From NCBI RefSeq assembly GCF_000150275.1, contig NW_002060976.1, forward strand, positions 317,281-381,280: 64,000 nt of DNA, written 5' to 3'. The notes under the pieces are model-generated. The model had not been told where the DNA came from. It made no database searches and was given only the letters and a program-made list of their open reading frames with translations. Made by a program: the position numbers and the translations under genes. Positions 1 through 12,600 of this stretch are shown piece by piece (position 1 is the stretch's first letter; the number at the start of each line of letters is the position of its first letter). This stretch comes from Trichoplax adhaerens (Eukaryota; Placozoa; Uniplacotomia; Trichoplacea; Trichoplacidae).

Positions 1-238
1 CGATAAGTTACCTGCATATATGTCATCAAAATTAGCAATCATAGAGTTGAATAATGACTTGATAATACATTTGGTAGTTATTCAAGCATGACAGTGGTAA
101 TGAAATGTGACTAATTTAAATGGCTTGCATTCGTTTTGTTCTGCTTATATGACAGTTAGATTGGCAGTTGTGTATTAGCGACAGGAGATAATATAATTTA
201 AGAAAATGACCGCAAACGGTAGACGAAGAGATACTGCC

Positions 239-1228
239 TTATCGAATCCAATCGTTTCTTTGAATTCGAAGATGTCTGGATCCTTTATTTTTTCGTACCA
301 TGTAGAGAATTGGATTGTACATTGGGGATAGGAATATAAGGCATCCAAGTAAAAATATAGCTATAGTCAATTTGCTATATCCATCAAATGTTAATCTAGC
401 ATAGTTGATGTCTATATAAATCATCATTATAAATCCTACCAGTAATGGAGATCTTGATATGATAAAGGAAATTGAGATATAAATAAGAGTCTTGATGACT
501 CGTTCCTTATGTTCTTGGCTTCCCACTACATTTTGAAAACGCTCTCTTGTTGATGATGAAACTTGCTTTAGTTTCCTAACAACTCTAGCATAGCAGTACG
601 ACATGATGATAATCGGTATTATATAGCAACAAATTAGATTATATAAAAAAAGGATTATCATCAAATAATTTTGACCACAGGTGATAAATTTGCACGTTAC
701 TTTCGAAACAGGATCAGCGATAATGATATTGACACCAAATATAGGTACTGTGACAGCGATTATCCACAGGCTATACAGAATGATTGCAAATTTTTCTCTC
801 TTCATTGGGACACTTTTAGGATAAAGAATCACTCTATGCCTCTCGATTGCGATCAGGACCAGCATATACACATGCAAAGAATTGGTAAATAACGATAAGA
901 AGCTTAACAATTTACAGATAGGATTCATAATTTCATGAGGCCAGCCCATTGAATAAGTCCCGAGAACCGTAATACAGTATAAAATAACGATCATTGTTAT
1001 AAGTAAATCGCAAATTGCTAAATGAAGCATAAGAACATCAGTTGAAGACTTTAATTTATCAAATTTAATCATCCTGAAAACGATAATAAAATTAACGATA
1101 AAGGCTATTATGTAAGCCAGTAAACCTAAAATGGCAAAAAGCATGATGAAGTTAGGTGAGAAAATACTTGAAATGGTGGCATTAGATGGTAGTGAAGAAT
1201 TAAAAGAGCAAAATTTTAACGATTCCAT
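239..1228 (-). CDS. Class A (rhodopsin-like) GPCR, intronless, cluster 1
   Basis: Seven-helix receptor of about 329 residues. I start at the ATG at 1228 because the open frame upstream has only a TTG at 1297. The short N-terminus has two N-glycosylation sequons (NSS, NAT). TM1 carries the conserved Asn (FIVNFII), TM2 has LAICDLL with the conserved Asp, and TM3 begins after a Cys (NPICK) that can pair with a Cys in loop 2 (VTCKF). TM3 ends in ERH, a variant of E/DRY that keeps the Arg. TM4 has the Trp (SLWII) and TM7 ends in NPILY. The TM6 CWxP Trp is absent (ISRSP). The C-tail is short and basic. Ligand and G-protein partner cannot be read from sequence. It is the most divergent of the four cluster 1 genes. 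Confidence 0.9.
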   Translation of the reverse strand: MESLKFCSFNSSLPSNATISSIFSPNFIMLFAILGLLAYIIAFIVNFIIVFRMIKFDKLKSSTDVLMLHLAICDLLITMIVILYCITVLGTYSMGWPHEIMNPICKLLSFLSLFTNSLHVYMLVLIAIERHRVILYPKSVPMKREKFAIILYSLWIIAVTVPIFGVNIIIADPVSKVTCKFITCGQNYLMIILFLYNLICCYIIPIIIMSYCYARVVRKLKQVSSSTRERFQNVVGSQEHKERVIKTLIYISISFIISRSPLLVGFIMMIYIDINYARLTFDGYSKLTIAIFLLGCLIFLSPMYNPILYMVRKNKGSRHLRIQRNDWIR

Positions 1229-4059
1229 AATTTCATGCAAAGGCAATAATGAGGACCAAAACAGTTCGTTATGTAGACTAAAATCGGAAAACAGCAAATC
1301 GTAAAATGTTAGACTTTATTATAATTACGGATACAAGCCGTTCGCTGTACTGTACCATATTTTACATTTATATTTGTTATTATAACTTAGTTCGATTTAG
1401 ATCTTTTTCGATTATATCTTGGAGGATAATAATAGAATGATAAGCATCAGATAGTCTTTAATACAAGAATTTTACTTTGAATAAAACTTTCAGATATAAA
1501 TTTTTACTAAACATTAGTTTATAATGCGATCTACTATATAGATAAACTACATAACCGCTTTTAATAGATGTCTCTGATATAGAAAACTTTAAAGTATTAC
1601 TCGGATTACCTTGTATTTCCAAAATCTTACAAATAAGCGACACGAGCGTTACAATATCAAAATCGCAGTAATTAATCGTTCAACCCTTATTAATGATCTA
1701 TTCCGAAGTATTTTAAAACATGAATTACGAACAGTATATTATATCAAACTGTCAAATCACCTGGTTGAATACTGCGTCATTTGCAACAATGCATCTAGAG
1801 GTAAAAAATTAACATCCTAGGATTTTGTGATTGCTTACAATAGTAAATTATAGCATATAATATTGCAGTAAACAACTAATCATATATCACTAAGACAGTT
1901 TTAATGCAGGATCTACACATTACAAAAGGCCAGATCATTTCTTTCCATAGAATTGAAATTACCAATTTATTCTATTCTTCATGATAAGCTTATAAGAACA
2001 ATAATTTTATACTCTAAACAATTCTATAGTAAAAAAATAACTTAGCACTAATGTATCATTCCTATTTAATGTTATTAGTGCACTACAATCAGTCTACCAA
2101 AAATATCACAAGTCAGATATTTAAACGAATTATTTATTTCTGATAGATTTCAATGTGAAATCAAAATTACTTTATTTATTTAAATTCAGCAAATTTATTT
2201 TTAAAAATTGGATCATTTTTTCTTTGCCTCAAATTTTAGAAATATTAATAAGAGTTTTCTGCAAAATGGAGCCTGTTTAGTTTAACAATATTATAAGCAG
2301 CTCTAAAATAAGTGCAAGTAAGCAATTGGCATGTCTAGTATAAACTATCTTAACAAAAGAAACAATTTTGTTTCACATAAAATTAAAAATTAATCAAACA
2401 TTTAGCATTATTCTAACCTAAGAAAGTGAATCCTAAGAGCTTAGATGGAACCCATCGATAAATATGGAAGAAAATAAGTTAACCAAAGAAATTCCAGGAC
2501 TCCACTATGAAAAAATTTTTATTTATTTTTATCGATTATTGAAAGATTTATTATTAATCTTTGATTCATCGCGGATAAGATTATAGTAGTTGTTAATAAC
2601 CTAGTTATCTTTCATATTTCAAGAATTCTTCATCAGAATGAAACTTCTTTGTTACATTGACATAAAGATTTAAAAGGCTTGCATACGGTACCTTCTCACC
2701 GTGGAGTTCTGATCATAACAGAAATATTACTTTCCGTTCTTGTCCACAGACACCTATTGTTATAATTTCACGAAAATATTAAAGATGTTGAGAATATGAA
2801 CTAGAATAATTGGATATCTTGCAGTAATAATTAATTCACTAACAGTAAACCTCTATATAATGATGGGATATATCAATCATGACTTGGCTCCGGATAAACC
2901 TACTGTATACGAAAACCATGGTATACTACAGACAGCAATCCTTTAATTACTATAATCTCAATCATTTGTTAAATTAATTCTTGGACTAATTAGTTAGTAT
3001 CATAAACAACCTGCATTAACATTTAGCGTATTTTCGTGTAGATGTTCCTTATAAACCATTTTAAGCTTTAGGAAACTAATATATCTTATATAATTCAATT
3101 CATTGTACAAATTTCAACAAATATCCATGGCTTCTAGTTTTATAGGGCATGTCCAATTAAATAAATGGCATCGTGACTTATTTTCTATACCTTTAACGAA
3201 AAATAAATTTAATAAATAGATATCTTGGCAAATGACAGCGGCTACAGGTCATGGGATTATATAGTAGATAAAATTAATGTATTTTAAAGCAAAATATTAC
3301 CGGTACTTGATTTAAGCTAAAATCTAAGATATTGCCAAAATGAAGCCTCGCAAATTAAATAATATTTAAATACTCATTCGCTAGACTTGATCTTATTAAA
3401 TTAACTAAAGTTAAAGCCTGTACAATTTTTAATTCTAATAAAGTTCCTGAACATATAGAGAGGGTATTTACGATAGGTAATAAATTATTTATACGACTAA
3501 TTTAGATTACTGGATAAAATGATATAAATATAGCTAGGTACCAGGTAGCAGTAAATTACTGTCGCTTGCTTATTATTTGCTAAGTAATACTAATAATTTG
3601 TATACTAAAAATAAAATTGATGAATATTTGATTCATTACCTTATGATAAGTGAAAATTATTCATGAACTCAACATCTTATATTTAAATAATAGAAATAGC
3701 TTCAATATACTCATTTGGCATATTTTTGGATTGCCGCTTTATAATATGTGCACATAGTAAATTTGCAATAAATGGATTTTATAACTTCTCAGGTTCGCAG
3801 TCCAGTATTCAAGCTTTGTGCTATTACAATTAAGCAAACCCCTAATACGATAGAGTAAAGTCAATACCGTATTTAACCTTAAGAGTATCACTTGTTAATA
3901 GGCTGCTTATCGTAGAGCAGTCTTTATATCATTTTTAATTAAGTATGGTATGCGACATAAGGAAGTGAAATATTTCCTGGTATTTGACGGACAGATTTTG
4001 GGTGAGATGCAAGAGAGATCTTAATACGAAGAGGCAATACTTTATATAGACTTAGAGGG
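1229..4059. other. Intergenic, nothing recognised
   Basis: AT-rich spacer upstream of the first GPCR. Only short open frames occur (61-69 codons near 1.5-1.8 kb). They show no motif and no partner exons. I see no RNA gene and no ordered repeat. Confidence 0.5.
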
Positions 4060-4870
4060 AATCACGAACATGATCCGAGTAGAAATAGGACAGTAAATAC
4101 AAACGCACGACAGACAAGAAGAATAATAACTTTGTGATATAGAACTGTAACGATACTTATAGTATATTCGTATATGCAGTATGGTACACAGTACAAGATA
4201 TTTACCACAGCTACTGAACATTCACATTAAGAACGCTATAAAGCTTTAGTTATGACTCTATAAGTAATGTTAGATTAAGAGCTATTCTACTTTCTAATGC
4301 TTCGTATAGAGAAAGGTGATATCATACTTCATATAAGTACTGCAATGAGATGCAAATTACTACAATTATGTACTTATAAAATCATTTAAACTTGAATATA
4401 ACCAAGTATTGGTTTAATTTAAAGCTTAAGTTCCTCATGCAGTATTAAAATATATTCCCGCTATAAGAGTAGTAATACAAAAAATAATCTTTGATTTTAA
4501 ACTACTTCGATATCAGTCAATTACAGAAATCTTAAACAATTAAACGCCAGATTTATTTCTACAATGCATTCATTTCTAACCACTGTTTACTAAAAATAAT
4601 ACTAGATCTATACGCTATTAAAACTGTTTTCGTATGAATAAAAATTATCTGATGTAAACATCTCTAATCTCGAAGGTACTAATACAGTATTTTTATAATT
4701 ATTTTATGATCATTATTAATCAAGTATGAGAAAGTGCCAATTCATCTAAGATGTAGCTAACGTAATACAGTCTTCTGTGAGTGTGAATATTTGCCTTACA
4801 TTAGGGTATTGACTTCTACCGAAAGTCATATACTCGTATTCCAATAATAATAAGGTAAAACGATTGATGA
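4060..4870. repeat. Old segmental duplicate E, copy 1 (partner at 22.6-23.26 kb)
   Basis: Non-coding DNA that aligns by eye, with many substitutions and small indels, to 22,590-23,260 in the same orientation. Shared landmarks in the same order include a stretch around ATATTCGTA..GCAGT, the phrase GTTCTACTTTCTA / ATTCTACTTTCTA, the phrase ATCATACTTCAT and a late block GAGTGTGAATATT..CCTTACATTAG. No open frame is conserved between the copies, so I call it a decayed duplicate, not a gene. Confidence 0.65.
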
Positions 4871-5057
4871 TTATGTATAAACGTCGATATTGCCGAGTAA
4901 TTGTTTTCAAATCACACAATAAAGTATTCTTTAGGCAGGCGCTTCCTGTCTATTCAATTATATAGTTTTATTTGTAAGAAGTACTTGCTTCTATAAATTA
5001 ATAGTACTATAGGGCTAGTATGACGAAACGTACACTAAGGAAATAATATGCATTTTG

Positions 5058-5330
5058 TACCGATTTCACGAAAGTAAATTTTCGTGGCATGTACATTGTT
5101 TCTATGCTACGTTTGATATATGCTTATATGCCAGTAATTTTTAAGGTCTTCTCTACCGTTACTTTAGGAATTAACAGTTGCTGAGCTAGTAGTTCTTAGT
5201 TTAGGATCAGGCAGACTAAAGCAGTAATAGCCAACTACTTTAACCAGATTGCATTTATCAGCTAGAAAGATATGAAGATTGGAAGTAAAGTTTCTAAGTT
5301 TAGATGATGTATCTTCATTGAATAGCCTAA
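5058..5330. repeat. Duplicate F, copy 1 (partner at 12.35-12.6 kb)
   Basis: Aligns by eye with 12,345-12,600. Shared pieces include TTCGTGGCAT, TTTCTAT..TACGTT, TTAACAGTTG, TAATAGC.AAC and CTAAGTTTAGA. No shared reading frame was seen. It is one of several interleaved duplicates in the first 25 kb. Confidence 0.55.
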
Positions 5331-6399
5331 TATGTTTGTTAAATTACTATTGTATTAGAAGATGAGATCAATAATATGATTAAAACTAATATGATCTATG
5401 GTCTGGCCGATAATAAGGTAAATTTTTAATTTTCAAGACAGATTGAAGGCCTCACTATGCTAAATTTTAATTGTATTTACATAGGAAAATCAACTGATTA
5501 ATAATCCAATTTACGGAAGTATAGATTCGAAAACATACTCTAAACCTTTGCTATAAGCTAGGATTATTTCTAAGTCGTAAGAATCGAATATAAAAAGATC
5601 TAGCTGATATCCACATATTGTAATATACATGTGTTACAATGTTATACACTGTAATATCGAGATCATAGTAGAAACATCTATGTTTGGATAATTTTGTAGA
5701 TTGACCCTTATATGAAGACTATCTAATTAAGAAAGGTGATATTTAAATATAGCACTAGCTTTTATGGTGATATATACGGCCTACTGAAATTAGCAGTTTA
5801 ATTAGGGAATCAGGAATAATCTTTTTCGATTCAAATCACTGTGATTGTAATTTACTTATGGTAGATTGTAGATTATCGTAGAAATTTTTCATGATAGAAC
5901 ATATTGTAATCTGACAATTTTGTATTAGTCATTCCGATGTCTATGTTTGTAAATACTGCTGTCGTCATTAGGTAGCAGTAAATAAAATTAGCTTTAGATT
6001 CATTATCAGGTTTCAACGTTAATATTACTAACTGGATGTCTTTGCTATTGTAAAAGAGTATATAAATGCGATAAATCGTATAATAAAGTCAGTTCTTATT
6101 ATTATTAGTGTTTAACTTAAGATAAGAGGCGCCTAAGTCTTCTTTTAGTCCACTAGTATCGAAAAAGAGTTCCTGAAAGAGTAGATACTGCTCCCTGATA
6201 CGTAGTTCAGGAATCGACTGTTTGATCGTACATTACGTTATCTTGTTGCAAAGCTGCTTTGTAACAGCATGTAAAAAAAGCACTTTGTCAACTACTTCCA
6301 AAAATTCATAACCCTAAATAATTAAGGAAACGCCACACAAATCTAGTAGATGAAAGAGTTTTGCTATACAGTGGTTTATATTAATTTATATGTATATTA

Positions 6400-6620
6400 A
6401 GTTGCTATTTATTTCTACTTCTAGTTTCTTTCCTTGTCTATCTCGACCCTTTTTTGGAAATATTCTTCTTTTATATCTCTCGTTAATTCATAAAATTTTA
6501 CTAACTGAAATGGTCAATAACTGTTAGTCATTGCCTTACACTTTACTTTCATGCTTTATTATTAATGTTTAATACATTTAGAAGCAATATCAAATTTCCT
6601 TTACGTGGTTATCACAGTTC
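6400..6620. repeat. Repeat C, copy 1
   Basis: Member of a three-copy family (others at 7,070-7,245 continuing at 7,796-7,935, and at 25,240-25,520). Copies share a segment of the type TTTCCTTG(T/C)CTATTTCGA followed by a purine-rich word and ATTCTTCTTTTATA, then CATTTTACTTTCA. The family has no conserved open frame and its origin is unknown. Confidence 0.55.
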
Positions 6621-6699
6621 TAACAAAAAGGCCTAATTGAGCTTATAAAGTACTTAAATTAATTTATTACATTTTTTAATTAACATCACCGTCAATAAA

Positions 6700-6900
6700 C
6701 TACAGTTATTACAATTAAACTTCGTAATAGTGTAGCTGAAACTTATTCTATAATGCAACTGTTCAGTAATCCCAATCATCGTTAATTATACATTTGGAAT
6801 GGTCACTATAGTATAGTAGTTATGATTTCAGAAGTAAATGTCATAAATAAAGAATAAATAAAGAACTTTTAACATGTAGAATTTGGAGGAATATCCACTA
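6700..6900. repeat. Repeat D, copy 1
   Basis: Member of a family with relatives at 12,000-12,310 and 17,480-17,720. Shared words are TAATGCAACTGTT..AATC.CAATCAT and AACATGTAGAATTTGGAGGA with its variant AACAAGTAGAATTTAGAGGA. Copy 2 differs by a telomere-like insertion (see findings). Confidence 0.55.
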
Positions 6901-7069
6901 GAGTTCAAATACCATACCATAGTAGTTTGAGCTAATTACAGCAGTAATTGAAGTACAGTAGCATTAAGACGTAGAATAGTCTACTATGCTTATAAGGTAA
7001 TTTCATGATTACTGATGATGAAAAGGTGTATTAATACTATTCATACTTTGAGATAAACTTATTAATTCT

Positions 7070-7935
7070 ATCTATTTCTATTTTTCTTAAGTTGTTTCCT
7101 TGCCTATTTCGATCCTTTGGCCGGAGATATTCTTCTCTCACATATTTCGTTATTCGATAATACTTTCGTAAAAGTAATTAATTGTCCACAATTTGTAATT
7201 ACTACCTTACATTTTACTTTCACACTAATTATTACAGTTATTTCCTGTATTGTAACTTATTATTGTGATTGTAGACTGTTAGCCATGTGTAGTATAATGT
7301 ACGGTAGATATTTATCCTAAGAGATATTTGGTAGCTGTAACTATAGACTGTAGTGGTAGAGACTCTATGCTAGAGTACAGATGACTATATACAGTAAGCT
7401 GTTGAGTTACTAATATGGCTATAGGTAGAAATAGAACTGTAAATCATATATTAGGATATGGTTAATTCATTGTACTTTGGCTGGTGTGAATAATGTCTAC
7501 GTAAGTACTGTAGTCGTATCCATATTGGATTAACGATGGTCCGCAGTAGAATAGTCTTACTAAGAATAATTAAACTATGTGTAAAATAAGGTAAAAGGTT
7601 GCCATGCGGATTGTAGCTGCGAATGCTACGAAAAGTATAAAAGCATGCAACTTTAGATTATTCTGTTAGTTCGTTGTAGAAGTCTTTAGAAGTAGTATTC
7701 GGCTAGAGTAGAGCTGTGTAGTTAATCTTTGTATAAGATTCAATAAAGCCCTTATTTTTCTAAAATTTGGAATTTCGTGATTGGTATATATCACATTTCC
7801 TTATATTTTACTCTTATGCTATCCATTGTGTATTTAAAGTTTTAGAATATATATTAATTTATCCTTTACGCATTGGTTACAATTCCTTTTTCTATCATTC
7901 TTCCATTACAATTCCTGATTATTACATAACAACGC
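7070..7935. repeat. Repeat C, copy 2, interrupted by the 550-bp element
   Basis: The left part (7,070-7,245) and the right part (7,796-7,935) both match repeat C, as seen uninterrupted at 25,240-25,520. Both parts carry a version of ACCTTA.ATTTTACT, so the junction may also contain a local duplication. The intervening 550 bp are an insertion. A 105-codon open frame from 7,767 runs through this junction and is not conserved in the other copies. Confidence 0.6.
7246..7795 (+). mobile_element. Solo-LTR-like element, copy 1, inserted in repeat C
   Basis: A 550-bp element that begins TGTATTG and ends ATCACA (TG...CA termini). It is flanked on both sides by TTTCC (7,241-7,245 and 7,796-7,800), a 5-bp target duplication. 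Near the 3' end there is a TATA-box-like TATAAAAG (about 7,637), and about 100 bases further an AATAAAG polyadenylation-type signal (about 7,742), the order expected inside an LTR. It aligns over its whole length with 19,901-20,463. There is no internal protein frame. LTR identity is inference. A non-LTR, non-autonomous element is the alternative. Confidence 0.65.
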
Positions 7936-8639
7936 CTCATTCTAATCTTAGTATGCTTATTAGTGGAGCTATCGCATTAATTGTTAAATTACAAATTAGG
8001 ATAAAATTATTTTTTGCCACGTACACAATGGTATTAATTCTGCAACTATATTTATTTAAGAATATCATTATTATAACTACTTAAGTTAGTAAAGGATAAG
8101 TTAAGTATATTAGCGCGCTAAGGTACCTAAGAAGATAACTGAATATAATATATGCCAGGAGAACAAGGATCATGTTCTAGTTGTACTTTAACTATTAGCA
8201 TAGAATTCCAACTACCATTTCTCATTATGTATTATCATAGTAAGAATCTATTAAATCAAAAATCAAAGTAAATTAGATAAAAATTAATTATCAATAATTA
8301 TTTTATTGAATTTATGATAAAAGGCTTCATTTCTGATACCTATACATTATCATACTCTATTATAAGAGAGTTTTGAGTATTTCAATAATCCAATGAAAGG
8401 TTTATTTTTCAACTCTAAAAATGCCATTATTCTTATGCTTTCTACTTGCTAATATTTTCTACCTTTAGACAGATATAAATTTTAGTTAGATATTGATACA
8501 AATATTCAAAGTTTGCGAATATGAATTAAAATAACTTACTGATAATATTTGATTCGGCTTTATTAATTATGTGTAATCCGAAAGCTAATACATAATTATC
8601 TGAGAATCTAGCCAAATTATCAATACGCAACATAATGAT

Positions 8640-10520
8640 AACTATATTAAGTCTGAACTAAGAGAACTAAATCGCCTCCGCAATTTAGATTTCACTGCCT
8701 TTTGCGTTATTTAAAATAGTTTATTTCCTATTCAAAAATAGGCGCTGTAACAACAGTAGCTCATACATCCAAATCGCACAAGGACAAAATTATATTAGAT
8801 TACAGTTCGATTACTAATTCTTCATCATTTCGTAGGGTATGCAAAATAAGGGGACAACCTATGAATATGTGTTTTGCGAGTAGAGCATAACTACATTGAA
8901 TTAATGGAAGTCATAATGCGATAACGTTTGAAATAAGTGCAATAGTATTCGAGCAAACCAGACATTTCAGAATCCTGAATAGTTTATGTTATCTAGATAG
9001 GTAGCTGATTAGTAAGAAGTACAAGTGTTCTAGTTTCTTTGAAGGAATAAATTTTTCAGTCTTGTCTTCTTCTTCATTAAATAGATAATTGGATTATGTA
9101 AAGGGGAAAGAATAAGAAGAAGACTTACAAAAAAATTAACTATCGTTATACGTTCATAGTCATTATTCGTTAGATTTGCTCTATTGATTTCTACGTAAAC
9201 TTCTTGGATGAATAAAATTACTAGTGGTAAAGCCGATATAAGAAATAAGATCGAAATACAGGTAACCATCTTAATAGTTCGAGCTTTATTTTTTTGTTCT
9301 GAATTAGTATAGCTAAAGCGTTTTTTCATTATTATTCCAACTTTACGTAATTTTTTTATAACTCTGAAGTGGCAATATACGATTACAGCACAAGATACTA
9401 CAAAGCCAATAAAAATGCTATAGCTAGAATACAGCAGTCCTAAATAGCTTTGACCATTTGGTTGCCAAGAATATATACAAACAACTTTAAAATGAGGGTC
9501 TGCTATGGTATCGGGTACAAGTGCTGCTGGAAAACAGACTGATAATATCCATATGCTAGCCAACTGGATAATTACCGTTCTAGTTTTATAGAAAGGCTTC
9601 GTTGGATGAACGATAATTCTATATCTATCAACCGAGATCATTACCAATGATAAAATATGTAAAGCTAAGCTTGCATTTAACGCAAAGAATAGTACTTTAC
9701 AAGCAATATTTAAGATTTCGGCAGGCCAGCCTAATGGATAAGTTATATATCCGATGACACAGTAAGCAAAATACGGTATGCAAGAGAGCAAATCGCAAAG
9801 AACTAAGTGCAGAAAGAGAATATCCGAAGAAGACTTTATCTTTTCCACTTTCACAACCAAGATAAAAATCATAAAATTGAAGATAAATCCCAACGTAAAA
9901 ATAAGTAACATTATCACCCCAGTATACCAATAACGATTAAATAAAATAGTAGTCCATTCTGTTGTTGAGTTAAATATTTTTGAATAATTGTTAGTAAGTG
10001 TATATGATACTTCCATGATCGGTTATGGTGCTTGGACAAGTTATATTGGAGCCAAAATGTTCACTATATTTAAGAAGAAAAAGTATGAGTAAAATACTGG
10101 AAAAGTTTCAAATTTTGACCGTGAAAATACTAGCGACGGATTTCATATGAAATGACGATAATTCAACTTTAAGATATCAATTATGTTAGATGCTGCTTAA
10201 TTCCAACAATACATTTTCTCAGAATCTGTTAAAGTAGATATATAACAGTATAATAGAAGCAATTTATTAGTTATAAATAGCTCTATTGATCAATCTACTA
10301 TTATTTGTAATCTGTACAGCTATGACATTCACTGATGTTAGTTCAATCAAATAAAAAAATTGATAAATTTCACTAATACCTTGTACAATCAGATTTTTTA
10401 ATAGTCAATCATCTTCCGTCAAGGAATAAAGGATTATGATTGCTTTTTAGTAACTCGGAAACATTTAATTATAAATAATTCATTATTTTGCATTGTAGAT
10501 ACTTAATTATGAATACAATA
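8640..10520 (-). repeat. GPCR-bearing duplicated unit, copy 1
   Basis: Similarity with 15,670-17,530 is not limited to the coding frame. The 3' flank matches for about 380 bp (shared words GTTTATTTCGT/CCT, TAGCTCAT, GAGTAGAGCATAA, GATAGGTAGCT). The 5' flank matches for about 450 bp (shared words CCATGATCGG, GCTATGACA, CAAGGAAT, ATTCATTATTTTG). The unit was therefore copied as genomic DNA, not by retroposition. Confidence 0.8.
9030..10016 (-). CDS. Class A GPCR, intronless, paralogue of the gene at 16.1-17.0 kb
   Basis: A 328-residue seven-helix receptor. The start is ATG at 10,016, in the context CGATCATG that the paralogue also has. The N-terminal 30 residues hold two NST/NYS-type sequons. 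Seen motifs: FNFMIFIL in TM1, VLCDLL in TM2, NIACK before TM3, DRYRIIVHP at the end of TM3, WILSVCFP in TM4, a basic third loop with KKRF, ISALP in TM6 (no CWxP Trp) and SPLHNPIIYLMKKK in TM7/helix 8. The protein is highly similar throughout to the next gene in the array, so tandem duplication is clear. Ligand unknown. Rhodopsin-type coupling through DRY is expected from the family. Confidence 0.93.
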   Translation of the reverse strand: MEVSYTLTNNYSKIFNSTTEWTTILFNRYWYTGVIMLLIFTLGFIFNFMIFILVVKVEKIKSSSDILFLHLVLCDLLSCIPYFAYCVIGYITYPLGWPAEILNIACKVLFFALNASLALHILSLVMISVDRYRIIVHPTKPFYKTRTVIIQLASIWILSVCFPAALVPDTIADPHFKVVCIYSWQPNGQSYLGLLYSSYSIFIGFVVSCAVIVYCHFRVIKKLRKVGIIMKKRFSYTNSEQKNKARTIKMVTCISILFLISALPLVILFIQEVYVEINRANLTNNDYERITIVNFFVSLLLILSPLHNPIIYLMKKKTRLKNLFLQRN

Positions 10521-11999
10521 TTGATTTGCATATAAAAATATTTCTTGTATTTATTCTGTATTTAATATGGCATTGCGTGTCGTTATCGCTTACTTCAAGT
10601 AAGATAGTTTAGATTATAAAAGAATCTGTCTACAGATAGACTTAACTATATTTTGAGTCGAGTTAATTGATTTGTAAAATGATAGTCTCGGTAAACATGC
10701 CCTAGCATGAGTGCATTGATTCACATAAAACGCTATCTATTTCGTCGTAAGTAACAGAGCTGCCAGTCTCAAGAGGTTTTCATAATTATGGTTTACCTGG
10801 AGTTTAATACTACTGCGATCTACGGCATAATTTAATTGATTGAAGTAAATTCCTATTCTATTAAGTGGTGTAAAAGAGCTAAGGAGTGAGAATGAACACA
10901 ACAATGCTAGCTTACGTTTCAAACGTCTAGCTCGTAGAATTTTGTAAGCTTGTAATTAATGCATTATGTAGAGAACTGAATTATGTAGGAGAGATGTCTA
11001 TACAATATGGTATAAAAGATTATTTGGCAGCTACATTATCAGCCTATGCAGGGCCAATTTATTAATATTATTTTCAAGGTCCATCATATCGGAAATGAAA
11101 TTAGCCTTTGTTACTGTGTTACCTTACCGTTAGGATTGTTTAATAAGTACAGTAGTAGCTAATTTGGAAAATATTCGTATTTGTAAAGCTAGGTAAGAAA
11201 AGTAATGCCTTAACGTGGATATTATTTGTGATAATTTATTATATATTTGATATTGATTGTTATTATACGTAGCTAGTAGTAAGATGATTCAAATTCTAGC
11301 TTTTGATAGTTGAATTAGACAACATACATGCTTAGATTAAGATTAAATATGAGTAAGAGATCAAAAATATTTACTGATAGAAAAGCTATGTAAGGGACAT
11401 CCCAGTCAGAGATATCTCTCCTAGTAAGTAAAGTATAATAATAATATTGTTGCTTTTTACAAATTAGACGATTTCTATACAAACGGAAACATTTGGGTTG
11501 AGTTGTGTGGTAAAAAATTATAGAATGTCTATGCCAACAACAGTTCTATCTTCACGGTACTACTGTGTGTGTGTTTAATGTTTAGAAAAAGGGGGGTTAA
11601 AGTCAGTAGTTACTTGTAGACTTTTACTGCAAGTTTCTTTGTCGCAGAGTTGAAATCGTGACAGTCTTCAACCTTTTCATGTAACTCTTAAAGAACTTTC
11701 CTGTTTTTCAAAAACTGGTCTCATACTCCAGAAAATTTTACCGTATAAATAACAATATAACGAAAGCAGAAATTATGTTACTAAATAAAGTAAATATCAA
11801 TAATGAGTAAATAGTGCTTTAAAATAATATCAACGCTGATGAAGCCAGCAAGGATAACTCAGAGTGTATACCAATAAAAATTGAAATAATACTTAAGTAT
11901 CTGAAGCTACTTCCCCTTGCTTCTTTTAGTACTATGAATAATTACCGACAAAAGTGTTTAACAAAGCTTACCTGGTACTTAAATTAATGTACTGCATTT
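10521..11999. other. Intergenic, nothing recognised
   Basis: AT-rich spacer with short homopolymers (a GGGGGG run near 11,592) and no credible gene. A 61-codon frame on the minus strand near 10.8 kb has no recognisable feature. Confidence 0.5.
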
Positions 12000-12310
12000 T
12001 ACAATTACAGCTATGACAAGCAAATATGATTACTACCATTAAACTTTGTTATAGCCTAACCCTAACCCTTACTCATAATTATTCCATGATGCAACTGTTT
12101 AACAATCTCAATCATTGTTAAATGATTATTTGGAAAAGGTATAATGAAACAATAACGCTGGTCTCAGAAATAGAATGTCAAAAATAATAGTAGAAATTTG
12201 AAATTTTTATGTCAAAATCATGTTAATGTTTCATAAAGCATTTCAGAAAATTCTAACTGTCAACGTATCGCACCAATAATAATATTATGATTCAGCAATA
12301 TACTACGTAA
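12000..12310. repeat. Repeat D, copy 2, with telomere-like insert
   Basis: Matches repeat D at 6,700-6,900 and, in its second half, 17,640-17,720 (shared GAAAATTCTAACTG and CCAATAATAATATTA). Relative to copy 1 it has the extra sequence CCTAACCCTAACCCTTA at 12,055-12,071. Confidence 0.6.
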
Positions 12311-12344
12311 TACCAGATGAAAAGAATGAAGTTCTTGAATACCT

Positions 12345-12600
12345 TTCTGTCACAAAAGTAATCTTCGTGGCATATACTTTATTTCTATCTTACGTTCTAA
12401 TAATCTTTATATCTCAGAAATGTTTACGGTCTCCCTAATTGTAATTTTAGTGGTTAACAGTTGATATACTTAATTTAGGATTACATGACTAAAATAGTAA
12501 TAGCAAACCAGTTAAACTGGATTATATTTATCACTTCCAAGGTTGTTAAGGTTCAAAGTACAATTCCTAAGTTTAGAGGAAATGTCTTGCGGCATCTATT
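12345..12600. repeat. Duplicate F, copy 2
   Basis: Partner of 5,058-5,330; see that entry. It directly follows repeat D here, whereas in the first locus F precedes D, so the order of blocks has been shuffled. Confidence 0.5.

Noticed and set aside
671-892. Plus-strand frame of 73 codons
   Set aside because: Shadow of the GPCR on the other strand.
7767-8084. 105-codon hydrophobic frame (starts MEFRDWYISHF)
   Set aside because: It crosses the insertion junction between the mobile element and repeat C, is not conserved in the other repeat copies and starts without ATG.
8110-8121. Perfect 12-bp palindrome TTAGCGCGCTAA
   Set aside because: Isolated. One such palindrome in 64 kb is not notable.
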